Shown one piece after another: positions 16,207 through 24,916 of a DNA stretch of 64,000 nt. Source of the DNA: Pseudomonas sp. (GTDB lineage: Bacteria > Pseudomonadota > Gammaproteobacteria > Pseudomonadales > Pseudomonadaceae); assembly GCF_030698175.1 (NCBI RefSeq), contig NZ_JAUYNT010000029.1, forward strand, positions 62,001 to 126,000, read 5' to 3'. The notes under the pieces are model-generated. The model was not told the DNA's origin and searched no databases. It saw only the letters and a list, made by a program, of their open reading frames with translations. Numbering within the stretch: the first letter of the stretch is position 1; each line of letters starts with the position of its first letter. The translations under genes and the position numbers were made by a program.

Positions 16207-18738
16207 ATGCGTATCAATACCCAAGAAGACCCGCAGCCGTTGTCCTTCGGCGCCGGTGAAAATCAACAACAACCGCAGTCAGCGTCCCTTCTTAACCCAG
16301 GCAACGACAGTCGCCAGCAGCACTGGCAGCTCAGCTACCAGAGCCGGATGCAGCCGCAGAGCGGCGCCGAGCTGGTCTATGACGACCAGACCCTGCCCAA
16401 GGTGCCGGCCCGTGGCCTGTATACCGAGCAGGCCCGCCAGGAGCGGCTGGCCTTCGCCCGTGCGCAGACCGGCGCGAGCCTGCGCGAGGTCGAGCAGACT
16501 CGCCTCGACCCGCGCACCCTGGTGAGCAATATCGAAGCCTTTATCGGCAGCGTGGAAATCCCCGTGGGCCTGGCCGGCCCGCTGCATATCAAGGGCGAGC
16601 ATGCCGACGGCCTGTATTACGCACCCATGGCCACCTCCGAAGGCGCCTTGCTGGCCTCGGCCACCCGTGGCGCCACCGCCCTGTCGCGGGCCGGCGGGGT
16701 GACCGCGCGGGTGATCGGCCAGCGCATGATGCGGGTGCCGCTGTTCGGTTTTGCCAGCATGCAGCAGGCGTTGTTTTTCGCCGACTGGGTGCAGGACCAG
16801 CGCCAGGCCCTGGCCATCGAGGTGCGCAAATACTCCAACTTCGCCAAGCTGGTGGAAATCCAGGCCCAGGTGCTGGGGCGCAATGTGCATGTGCATTTCG
16901 TCTATGAAACCGGCGACGCCGCCGGCCAGAACATGACCACCACCTGTACCTGGCAGGCCTGCCAATGGATCTTCAAGCAACTGCAGCAGTTCGACGGGCT
17001 GACGGTGCTGAACTTCATGGTCGAGTCCAACCTGTCCAACGATAAGAAGGTCACCTACCAGACCTTTATCAAGGGCCGTGGCGTGCGGGTGATGGCCGAG
17101 GCCGTGCTGAGCGACGCGATCTGTCAGCGGGTGCTCAAGGTCACCGCCAAGCAGCTGGTCAGCGCCTACCAAAACTTCATCACCGGCTCCCTGGCGGCCG
17201 GCATGATCGGCTTCAACATCAACGTCGCCAACGTGGTGGCGGCGATGTTCACCGCCCTCGGGCAAGACATCGCCTGCGTGCATGAGTCGGCCCTGGCCCA
17301 GTTGCACCTGGAGCTGAACGAGGACGGCGACGTCTACTGCATCATGACCATGCCGTCCTTGGTGATAGGCACAGTCGGCGGCGGCACCAACCTGCCGCAG
17401 CAGCGCGAATGCCTGGAACTGATCGACTGCGCCGGCCCCGGCAAGGCGCACAAGCTGGCCGAGGTGATCGCCAGTTATTGCCTGGCCCTGGACCTCTCGA
17501 CCTTGGCGGCCATCGCCGCCGACCAGTTTGCCCGCGCCCATGAGCGGCTCGGCCGCAACCGGCCGGTGGACTACCTGAAATTCGCCGACCTGGACACCCC
17601 GTTCTTCGCCGAGGCCCTGCACAACAGCGGCCTGAGCGAGCTGCGCCCCTATGCCGTGGAGCCGTTGCAGGTGGAGAGCAAGGGTTCGAGCATCATCACC
17701 GAGCTGACCGCCCACAAGGTCAGCAAGTTGCTAGGGCACTTCCCCTTTAGCCTCAAGACCAACAGCGGCGATGTGCGGGTCATGGCCAAGGTCAAACCGC
17801 TGGATGGCGAAGTCATCCTGATGCTCAACAGCATGGCCAGCATGTGCGATGCGCGGCTGGCCCAGAGCTTTAACCAGTACCGCGAGCAGCTTGGCTTCAA
17901 GGGTTGTCATGTGCGCGAACTGGCGGTGATGAGCCAGCAAGACCCGCGCTTCACCCGCCACGCCCCGCAGGTTTACGGCGTGGTCGAGGACCCGCAGCGC
18001 GAGGCCTATGTGATCATCGAGGAACTGCTCGAAGACCTGGTACTGATGGACAGCGCCGACGACACCCAGGCCTGGACCCAGCCCCATCTGGAGGCGGCCA
18101 TCCGTGGCATCGCCCAGGTGCACAGCATCTGGTACGGCCGCGAGGAGGAACTCAAGCAGCAGCCTTGGCTGGTGGACTACCCGACGGCCGCCGGCATGCT
18201 GGAAAAACGCCGGCTGTGGGAGCTGCTCGGCGCCCATGCTCGCGAGGAATTCCCCGAGTGGTTCAGCGAGGAGGACCTGGAGGTGTTTCGCCGCATCGTC
18301 AGCGGCATCGGCAACTGGTGGGCAGACATCGAACGGATGCCGCGCACCCTGATCCACAACGACTTCAATCCGCGCAATATCGCCCTGCGCAACACCGAGG
18401 AAGGCTTGCGCCTGTGCGCCTACGACTGGGAACTGGCGACCCTGCAGCTGCCCCAGCACGACTTGGCCGAGCTGCTCGGTTTCACCCTGGTAGCCCCCGT
18501 GGATGCGGCCACGGTCGAGCACTACCTGGAGCTGCATCGCCTGGAGCTGGAGCAACACAGCGGCCAGGCCATCGACCCCGAGCAGTGGCGCTACGGCTAC
18601 AAGTTGGCGCTGCGCGACCTGCTGGTCAACCGCCTGCCGATGTACATGATGGCCCACACCTTCCGCCATTACCCCTTTATGGAAAGGGTTTACCGGACCT
18701 TCCGCCATCTGCTGGAAATTGAAGGGGTTCGCCTGTGA
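16207..18738 (+). CDS. Class I HMG-CoA reductase fused to an APH-type kinase
   Basis: 843 residues in two enzyme domains. Residues about 95-455 are a class I (eukaryote/archaea-type) HMG-CoA reductase: EIPVGLAGPL, PMATSEGALLASATRG with catalytic Glu145, ETGDAAGQNM for NADPH, NDKK with Lys280, GQD with Asp354, MPSLVIGTVGGGT, and catalytic His445 in RAHERLGRNR. Residues about 500-843 match aminoglycoside/choline-kinase-like phosphotransferases: VMAKVK in the N-lobe, LIHNDFNPRNI with the HxDxxxxN loop (His717, Asp719, Asn724) and AYDWE with metal-binding Asp740. All key residues of both domains appear intact. The reductase should give mevalonate or a related alcohol; the kinase domain might phosphorylate it or a partner product. 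The gene overlaps the next by four bases (GTGA). Confidence 0.85.
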   Translation: MRINTQEDPQPLSFGAGENQQQPQSASLLNPGNDSRQQHWQLSYQSRMQPQSGAELVYDDQTLPKVPARGLYTEQARQERLAFARAQTGASLREVEQTRLDPRTLVSNIEAFIGSVEIPVGLAGPLHIKGEHADGLYYAPMATSEGALLASATRGATALSRAGGVTARVIGQRMMRVPLFGFASMQQALFFADWVQDQRQALAIEVRKYSNFAKLVEIQAQVLGRNVHVHFVYETGDAAGQNMTTTCTWQACQWIFKQLQQFDGLTVLNFMVESNLSNDKKVTYQTFIKGRGVRVMAEAVLSDAICQRVLKVTAKQLVSAYQNFITGSLAAGMIGFNINVANVVAAMFTALGQDIACVHESALAQLHLELNEDGDVYCIMTMPSLVIGTVGGGTNLPQQRECLELIDCAGPGKAHKLAEVIASYCLALDLSTLAAIAADQFARAHERLGRNRPVDYLKFADLDTPFFAEALHNSGLSELRPYAVEPLQVESKGSSIITELTAHKVSKLLGHFPFSLKTNSGDVRVMAKVKPLDGEVILMLNSMASMCDARLAQSFNQYREQLGFKGCHVRELAVMSQQDPRFTRHAPQVYGVVEDPQREAYVIIEELLEDLVLMDSADDTQAWTQPHLEAAIRGIAQVHSIWYGREEELKQQPWLVDYPTAAGMLEKRRLWELLGAHAREEFPEWFSEEDLEVFRRIVSGIGNWWADIERMPRTLIHNDFNPRNIALRNTEEGLRLCAYDWELATLQLPQHDLAELLGFTLVAPVDAATVEHYLELHRLELEQHSGQAIDPEQWRYGYKLALRDLLVNRLPMYMMAHTFRHYPFMERVYRTFRHLLEIEGVRL

Positions 18739-21485
18739 TCACTCAGTACTTTTATAGCCAAGAACAAGCCTTATTCCTGCCGCCCGAGCAGCTCGGTGGC
18801 AAAGCCGCCAACCTCGCTCGCCTGAGCCGCGAGGGTCTGCCGGTTCCACGCTGGTGGGTGCTGAGTACCGAGGCATTCGCCCTGTTGCTGGACAGCAACC
18901 AGCTCAGCGCCTCGATCGAGGCGCGGTTGGCCCAGGTCGGCACCGACAGCGCCGGCATAGACGCCCTGGCCGTGCAGATTCAGCAGCAGGTGCTGGCCGC
19001 GCAACTGCCGGCGGTGCTGCGTGAGCAAATCGCCCAGGCCTTGGTCGGTCAAGATGAAGTCTATTTTGCCGTGCGCTCCTCGGTGCTCGGCGAAGATGCC
19101 CAGGGCGCCTCGTTCGCCGGACAGATGGACAGCTACCTGTTTCAGCGTGGCCTCGCCGCCATCGAGCAGAGTCTGTTGCAGGTGGCGGCCTCGGCCTTCA
19201 ATGCGCGCGCCCTGCACTACCGCCTGAGCAAGGGCATCGCCCTCACGGATATCCGCGCCGCGGTGATCATCCAGGAAATGGTCGAGGGTGAAGTCTCCGG
19301 GGTGATGTTCACCGCTCACCCGATCACCGGCAGCCGCCGCCATGCATTGATCTCGGCGGCCTGGGGGGTTGGCGAGGGCATAGTCGGCGGCCTGTGCAAC
19401 ACCGACGAATACAGCGTCGGCCTGTTCGACGAGCAGATTGAATTGCAGCTGGCCGACAAGGACATCGCCGTGCGCTTCGACCGCGCCGGCGGCCGTGGCA
19501 CCCTGGAGTGCGAAGTGGATGAGGCCCAGCGCCAGGCCCGCGCCTTGACCGACAGTCAGGTGCTGCAACTGCGCGATCAGGGCCAGCGCATCGCCACCCT
19601 GCTGCGCTTCCCGCAAGACATCGAGTGGACCCTGCGCGGTGAGCAGTTTTATATTCTGCAGACCCGGCCCATCACCCGCCTGCCGGCGCCGAGCCAGCCG
19701 ACCGGGCAACGCCTGGTGTTCGATAACTCCAATATCCAGGAGTCTTACTGCGGGGTGACCACGCCGCTGACCTTCTCCTTCGCCAACCGCGCCTACGCCA
19801 CCGTGTATGAGCAGACCATGCGCGTGATCGGCGTGTCCGAGGGGCAGATCCAGGCCCACCGCGACATGCTCGACAACATGCTCGGGCTGATCCACGGGCG
19901 GGTCTACTACAACATCAATAACTGGTACCGCGGCCTGTTGCTGCTGCCCTCGTTCAAGACCAACAAGGCCGACCTGGAACGCATGATGGGCCTGACCGAT
20001 CCGGTCGACCTGATCCAGGACCAGCAGCTGAGCCTGAGCGCCAAGCTGGCCAAGTTGCCCCAGGTGCTGCGCGCGCTCTATCAGCTGAGCCGGGGCTTTC
20101 GGCGCATGAATGCGCTGGTCGGCGAGTTCCGCCAGATGTTCGCCGAGGCCTACCGCAGCGTGCCCCGCGAGCAGCTGCATTGCCTGAGCGTCGGCGAGCT
20201 GATCGATGAAGCGCGGCGCCTGGACCGCGAGCTGCTGCAGCGCTGGACCTCGCCGATCATCAACGACTTCTACGTGATGATGATGAATGGCCGGGTGCAC
20301 CGTTGCCTGGTGGCCGCCGGGTGCGAGCAAGCCGAGGTGCTGCAAAACAACCTGCTGTCCGGTGAGGACGGCATCGAGAGCACCGAGCCGACCAAGCTGC
20401 TGCTGCGCATGTGCGCCTATGTGCGCACCCAGCCGGCGCTGCAGGCGCTGATCGAGCAGGCCGACAACGCCAGCCTGCTGGGCCGCATCCAGGTTTTGGA
20501 TCAGAATTTCTATGCCCAGTGCCAGGACTATATCGAGCAGTACGGCGACCGCACCATGGGCGAGCTCAAGCTCGAATCCATCACCTTGCGCCAGGACCCG
20601 AGTTTTCTCTTCGCGATTTTGAAGAACTACCTGAGCCGCCCCGACCTGACTCCGCAAACCCTCGCAGCCAACGAGGCGCGCTACCGTCAGCAGGCCGAAG
20701 AGCAAGCCTTTGCCGCCATCGCTCAGCGCCTCGGCGGCCGTGCGCTGCGCACCTTTAAAAAGCACCTGGGCAAGCTGCGCGACGCCATCCGCAACCGCGA
20801 AAACATGCGCCTGGCCCGCACCCGCATGTTCGGCCTGTACCGCGAGCTGTTCCTGGAGATCGGCCAGCAGCTGGCCATGGACGAGGTGCTGGCGCAGCCG
20901 CGCGACATCTTCTACCTGAGCATCGACGAGCTGTATGCCCTCAACGACGGCCGCGCGGTGCAGACCGAGCTGCAAAGCCTGGTCAGCGCCCGCCAAGCCG
21001 AGTTCGCCGGCTATCAGGCGCAAGACCTGCCGCACCACTTCTGCACCTGGGGCATGGTCTATCGGCACAACGCCTACCAGTACCCGCACGCACCGGTGGT
21101 GCAGGTCGAGGGCGACATCCGTGGCATCGGCTGCTACCCCGGCATAGTCGAGGAGAAAGTCCGGCTGATCTTCTCGCCCGAGGACGAACTGTCCCTCAAT
21201 GGCCAGATCCTCTGCACCATGCGCACCGATCCGGGCTGGGCGCCGCTGTTTCCCACCGCCGGCGGCATTCTGGTGGAGCGCGGTTCGACCCTCTCGCACT
21301 CGGCCGTGGTCGCTCGCGAGTTGGGCATCCCGGCGATAGTCGGCATCCCCGGCATCACCGCGCTGCTGCAGAACGGCGAGCGCGTGCGCATGGACGGCGC
21401 CGCCGGCACCATAGAACGGCTGGATCAGCCAGCCGCCAGCCAGAGCCCCGTCAGCGAGCCTGAGCCGGAGGTCGCCCATGGCTGA
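18735..21485 (+). CDS. PEP-synthase/rifampin-phosphotransferase-like dikinase
   Basis: 916 residues with the layout of ATP-dependent dikinases. Residues about 1-325 are the ATP-grasp pyruvate-phosphate-dikinase domain (LGGKAANLARL, VYFAVRSSVLGEDAQGASFA, VIIQEMVEGEVSGVMFTAHP, FPQDIEWTLRGEQFYILQTRP). About 330-780 is a central region of unclear family. The C-terminal swivelling domain has the phospho-carrier His855 in GSTLSHSAVVARELGIPAIVG. There is no PEP/pyruvate barrel at the C-terminus, so it is closer to rifampin phosphotransferase than to true PEP synthase. It probably uses ATP to phosphorylate an alcohol, giving AMP and phosphate. Start is GTG, coupled to the upstream stop. It overlaps the next gene by 8 bp. 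Confidence 0.8.
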   Translation: MITQYFYSQEQALFLPPEQLGGKAANLARLSREGLPVPRWWVLSTEAFALLLDSNQLSASIEARLAQVGTDSAGIDALAVQIQQQVLAAQLPAVLREQIAQALVGQDEVYFAVRSSVLGEDAQGASFAGQMDSYLFQRGLAAIEQSLLQVAASAFNARALHYRLSKGIALTDIRAAVIIQEMVEGEVSGVMFTAHPITGSRRHALISAAWGVGEGIVGGLCNTDEYSVGLFDEQIELQLADKDIAVRFDRAGGRGTLECEVDEAQRQARALTDSQVLQLRDQGQRIATLLRFPQDIEWTLRGEQFYILQTRPITRLPAPSQPTGQRLVFDNSNIQESYCGVTTPLTFSFANRAYATVYEQTMRVIGVSEGQIQAHRDMLDNMLGLIHGRVYYNINNWYRGLLLLPSFKTNKADLERMMGLTDPVDLIQDQQLSLSAKLAKLPQVLRALYQLSRGFRRMNALVGEFRQMFAEAYRSVPREQLHCLSVGELIDEARRLDRELLQRWTSPIINDFYVMMMNGRVHRCLVAAGCEQAEVLQNNLLSGEDGIESTEPTKLLLRMCAYVRTQPALQALIEQADNASLLGRIQVLDQNFYAQCQDYIEQYGDRTMGELKLESITLRQDPSFLFAILKNYLSRPDLTPQTLAANEARYRQQAEEQAFAAIAQRLGGRALRTFKKHLGKLRDAIRNRENMRLARTRMFGLYRELFLEIGQQLAMDEVLAQPRDIFYLSIDELYALNDGRAVQTELQSLVSARQAEFAGYQAQDLPHHFCTWGMVYRHNAYQYPHAPVVQVEGDIRGIGCYPGIVEEKVRLIFSPEDELSLNGQILCTMRTDPGWAPLFPTAGGILVERGSTLSHSAVVARELGIPAIVGIPGITALLQNGERVRMDGAAGTIERLDQPAASQSPVSEPEPEVAHG

Positions 21486-22587
21486 TGCCTGGATGGGCGC
21501 TTGGCAGCCGGAGATGCCGCTGCCCGCGGCCTTTATCGAGCTGCCCCAGCAGCTGTATGCCGATGACCCGCACTGGCTGGGCGAAGATGCCCAGGCCCTG
21601 GCTCGGCAGTTTGCCGCCGACAACCCCTGGTTCGCCACGGGCCGGGCCTGGCTCGGGGTGATTCCCGGCCAGGCGCGGCTGGCCGGCTTTGTCAGTGAGC
21701 AATTGGTGGAGGGCGAAAGCGCGGCGTTTTTTGGTTTCTGGGAAAGCATCGACGACCCGGCGCCGAACAAGCTGCTGTTCCAGGGCCTGACGGACTGGGC
21801 CCGTGACCAGGGCGCCAAACGCCTGTACGGGCCGATCAACTTCAGCACCTTCGGCAGCTATCGCCTGCGCCTGGATGGCTTCGACGTCGGCTGTTTTCCC
21901 GGCGAACCCTGGAACCTGCCCTATTACCCGGCGCTGCTGGAGTCGCTGGGACTTGAACTGCGTCACCGTTACCTGTCGACCTTCAACGACACGGCTCAGG
22001 TGGCCGACTCGGTGCGCCAGGACTACCTGCGGGTCAAGCCGCAGCTGGAGCAAGTGGTCAGCCTAGAGGCCTTGACCGGCGAATTCTGGCTGGCCCATCT
22101 GGACGAGCTGTATGGTTTCGTTGGCGACGTTTTCGGCGCCAATTTTGCCTATACGCCCTTGTCGCGGGAAGCCTTCGCCCAGCACTGCGGCACGTCCTTG
22201 GCCGAGCGTCTGTGTCCCCACAGTTCGGTGCTGGCGCGGGCCCATGACGGCCGTATCGCCGGCTTCTTTCTGGTCTACCCGGATTACAGCCCGCTGCTGC
22301 GCCAGGGCAACCCGCAGCGGCTGCCGGCCGCCAGCATCAACCAGGCCGAGCATTTTGCCCAACTGCCCACGCCTCGGCGGGCGCTGGCCAAGACCGGCGG
22401 CGTGCACCCGGACTTTCGCCAGCATGGGCTGTTCACGGCCATGGGCTGCGAGCTGTCGCTGCGCGCCGAAGGGCACTACCAGCAAATTGCCGCCACCCTG
22501 GTGCGCGCCGACAACAACTCCCGCCAGTTCGCCCTGCGCCACGGCGGCGACGCCCATCACTACGGCCTGTACCAGAGCACCCTATGA
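21478..22587 (+). CDS. GNAT-like acyltransferase (YghO-like)
   Basis: 369 residues. The middle carries GPINFSTFGSYRLRLDGFDV, and a GNAT-type second half shows LAKTGGVHPDFRQHGLFTAM, followed by LVRADNNSRQFALRHGGDAH. This layout resembles the poorly studied YghO-like proteins, which have two GNAT-related halves. A role in N- or O-acylation of the cluster's product is a guess from context. It overlaps the dikinase gene by 8 bp and the ligase gene by 4 bp (ATGA), so it belongs to the operon. Confidence 0.65.
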   Translation: MADAWMGAWQPEMPLPAAFIELPQQLYADDPHWLGEDAQALARQFAADNPWFATGRAWLGVIPGQARLAGFVSEQLVEGESAAFFGFWESIDDPAPNKLLFQGLTDWARDQGAKRLYGPINFSTFGSYRLRLDGFDVGCFPGEPWNLPYYPALLESLGLELRHRYLSTFNDTAQVADSVRQDYLRVKPQLEQVVSLEALTGEFWLAHLDELYGFVGDVFGANFAYTPLSREAFAQHCGTSLAERLCPHSSVLARAHDGRIAGFFLVYPDYSPLLRQGNPQRLPAASINQAEHFAQLPTPRRALAKTGGVHPDFRQHGLFTAMGCELSLRAEGHYQQIAATLVRADNNSRQFALRHGGDAHHYGLYQSTL

Positions 22588-24275
22588 CCAGCGCCCATTT
22601 CAACCGCCCCGCCGCCGGCCAAACGCTCGCAGAACCAGAGCCAGAGCAACCGCTGCCCTGCGCGAATTTTTGCAGCGCCATAGTCGCCGCCGCCGCCCGT
22701 CATCCCCAGCGCTTGGCGCTGAGCGTGCCGCGCGCCGCCGATGGCTACCGCACTGCCGAGCAGCTCAGCTATGAGCAATTGCTGGCCCGCGCCGCGCAGT
22801 TGCAGCAGGGTTTGCTGCAGGCCGGGCTGCGCCAGGGCGACCGGGTGTTGCTGATTGCCCAGCCGAATCTGGACCTCTACGCGGTGATTCTCGCGTTGCT
22901 GGGCTTGGCCATGGTGCCGGTGCTGCTGGACCGGGGCATGAGCCGCGCCCGCCTGCTGGCCTCAATGCGCCTGAGCGGCGCCCAGGCCCTGCTCGGCGAG
23001 CGCGGACTGATCAAGCGTTGGTGGTTGCTGCCGAGCCTCTGGCGACTAAAACGCCTGGGGTTGGATGGCGGCTGTTTCGGCGTGCAGGCCCTGCCCCGCG
23101 ACTCGCAGCCCACGGCGCAAGGCTTTCGCAGCGTGCCGGTGAACGTTGCGAGCCACGGCCTGATCAGCTTCACCTCCGGCAGCACCGGCCTGCCCAAGGG
23201 CGCCGACCGCACCCACGCCAGCCTGACGGCCCAGCATCTGGCCATTCGCCAACACTGGCCGGACCAGGACGACGACATCGACCTGCCTTGCTTCCCGGTG
23301 CTGGTGTTGCACAACCTCTGCTGCGGCATCAGCACCGTGCTGCCGGCCACCAACCTGGCCCTGCCCGGCCAGGTTGCCCCGGCGGCGGTGCTGCGCCAGC
23401 TGCAGCTCGATGGCATCACCCGCATCGCCGGCGCCCCGGCCTATCTGCAACGGCTGGTGAGCCATGCCCAGAGCAAGGGCCAGCGCTATCCGGGGGTGCG
23501 TTCCCTGGTGGTCGGCGGCTCGACCCTCAGCGAACAACTGCTGCGCGATTGCCTGAGCGTGTTTCCCAACGCCCAGGCGCTGGCGGTCTATGGCTCGACC
23601 GAAGCCGAGCCGATCGCCGAGGTGTCAATGCCTGAGCTGCTGCGCGACTGGCACCAGCAACCCGGGCATCTGCTCGGGCGCCCGGCCGAGATGGCCGAGG
23701 TCTGCATAGCCGATCCCGCGCAGCCGCTGAGCGATGCGGCCTCGGTGACCCGCGCCAGCCTACCAGCCGGGCAACTGGGGGAAATCCTGGTGGCCGGCGC
23801 CCATGTGCTGCAGCGCTATGTGGACAACCCCAGCGCCACCGCCGAGAGCAAGATCCCCCGCGCCGATGGCCTGGTCTGGCACCGCACTGGCGATGTCGGG
23901 CTGTTCGACGCCCAGGGCCGGCTCTGGCTCAGCGGCCGGCTCAAGGATGCGCTACGGGTGGACGGTCAATTGCACTACAGCTTCCCCGTGGAGAAAGCCC
24001 TGGACGCCCTGCCCGGCGTGCGCCGCAGCGCCCTGATCAGCCGCGACGAGGAGGTTAAAAACGCAGCCGCCGACAGCGAACTGTTGCTGGTCATCGAAGG
24101 GGAGCTTTCCACGGGTTTGCCGGCGCTGCTGGCTGAGTACGGTTTCGCCCAGGTGCGCCTGGCGCAGATCGACAGCATGCCGGTGGACGGCCGGCATAAC
24201 AGCAAGATCGACCGCCCGGCCCTGCGCGAGCTAGCGCGCAAAGGCCGCCTCGAACTGAAGGCCATTTGCCCATGA
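22584..24275 (+). CDS. AMP-dependent acid ligase (OleC-like branch)
   Basis: 563 residues of the acyl-CoA/acyl-AMP ligase superfamily. Motifs: LISFTSGSTGLPKGADRTHA (P-loop), DLPCFPVLVLHN, VYGSTEAEPIAEV, WHRTGDVGLFDAQGRLWLSG and the C-terminal lysine motif MPVDGRHNSKIDRPALREL (Lys541). The PVDxRHNxKI ending and the DLPxFP block resemble OleC, the beta-lactone synthetase of olefin synthesis, and related fatty acyl-AMP ligases. There is no OleA, OleB or OleD nearby, so olefin synthesis is unlikely. It probably activates a carboxylate for transfer by a partner such as the GNAT-like protein. ATGA overlap on both sides. Confidence 0.8.
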   Translation: MTSAHFNRPAAGQTLAEPEPEQPLPCANFCSAIVAAAARHPQRLALSVPRAADGYRTAEQLSYEQLLARAAQLQQGLLQAGLRQGDRVLLIAQPNLDLYAVILALLGLAMVPVLLDRGMSRARLLASMRLSGAQALLGERGLIKRWWLLPSLWRLKRLGLDGGCFGVQALPRDSQPTAQGFRSVPVNVASHGLISFTSGSTGLPKGADRTHASLTAQHLAIRQHWPDQDDDIDLPCFPVLVLHNLCCGISTVLPATNLALPGQVAPAAVLRQLQLDGITRIAGAPAYLQRLVSHAQSKGQRYPGVRSLVVGGSTLSEQLLRDCLSVFPNAQALAVYGSTEAEPIAEVSMPELLRDWHQQPGHLLGRPAEMAEVCIADPAQPLSDAASVTRASLPAGQLGEILVAGAHVLQRYVDNPSATAESKIPRADGLVWHRTGDVGLFDAQGRLWLSGRLKDALRVDGQLHYSFPVEKALDALPGVRRSALISRDEEVKNAAADSELLLVIEGELSTGLPALLAEYGFAQVRLAQIDSMPVDGRHNSKIDRPALRELARKGRLELKAICP

Positions 24276-24916
24276 ACAGCAGCAATCCAGCGCCGCCAGC
24301 GCGCTATATCATCCGCCTGAACCCGGTCGATCTGCTGACCCTGTCCGGGCTGCTGACCTCCGGCTTGGCCATCCTCAGCGCCCTGCATGGCCTCTACCCG
24401 CTGGCCGGCGCCTGGCTGTTTCTGGCCATGCTCGGCGATGCCCTGGACGGCATGCTGGCGCGCCGCTTCAAGCTGGAGCGGCCCTTCGGCCGTTATCTGG
24501 ATGGCTTCATGGACATGCAGATCTACTTACTGGCGCCGGCGCTGATCTTCTACCTGCAGGGCTTCGATGGTTTCTGGCTGCCGTTCTTGTTGCTATTGCT
24601 CGGCTGCGGCTGCACCCGCCTGGCGGTGTTCAACGACATCGGCAATATCAGCGAAGGTGACCACCTGGCCTACCTGGGCATGCCGGTGTTCTGGAGCGTA
24701 TTTATCCTCGGTGGTTATCAATGGCTGGTGTTGTGGCTGCCGCCGTTCTGGCTGCACCTGCTGCTGGCCCTGAGCCTGAGTGTCTTCGGCCATGCCATGT
24801 TGCTGCGCCGGCCGTTCTTCAAGTTCAAGCGCCTGGCGCACATCATCGGCCTGTGTCTCGGCGGTTTTGCTCTGCTGTTGTTGCTGCAATGGCTGCTGGG
24901 GAATGGCTATGTTTGA
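24272..24916 (+). CDS. CDP-alcohol phosphatidyltransferase
   Basis: 214-residue membrane protein with a full CDP-alcohol phosphotransferase signature, spelled D-A-L-D-G then AR, a G eight residues later, and two further Asp (within GDALDGMLARRFKLERPFGR followed by YLDGFMD). All eight conserved positions are present with correct spacing. About five or six further helices follow. The family joins a CDP-activated lipid to an alcohol such as serine, inositol, glycerol phosphate or archaeal equivalents, releasing CMP. The acceptor cannot be told from sequence. It overlaps both neighbours. A CDP-lipid for this enzyme could come from the CarS-like protein encoded next. Confidence 0.85.
   Translation: MNSSNPAPPARYIIRLNPVDLLTLSGLLTSGLAILSALHGLYPLAGAWLFLAMLGDALDGMLARRFKLERPFGRYLDGFMDMQIYLLAPALIFYLQGFDGFWLPFLLLLLGCGCTRLAVFNDIGNISEGDHLAYLGMPVFWSVFILGGYQWLVLWLPPFWLHLLLALSLSVFGHAMLLRRPFFKFKRLAHIIGLCLGGFALLLLLQWLLGNGYV

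Noticed and set aside
16279..17715. Minus-strand frame of 478 codons
   Set aside because: Antisense to the HMG-CoA reductase domain; low-complexity His/Gln/Gly composition.
18771..21848. Minus-strand frame of 1025 codons
   Set aside because: Antisense to the dikinase gene, with Leu/Gln/His/Ala-biased composition. The dikinase frame holds clear catalytic motifs.
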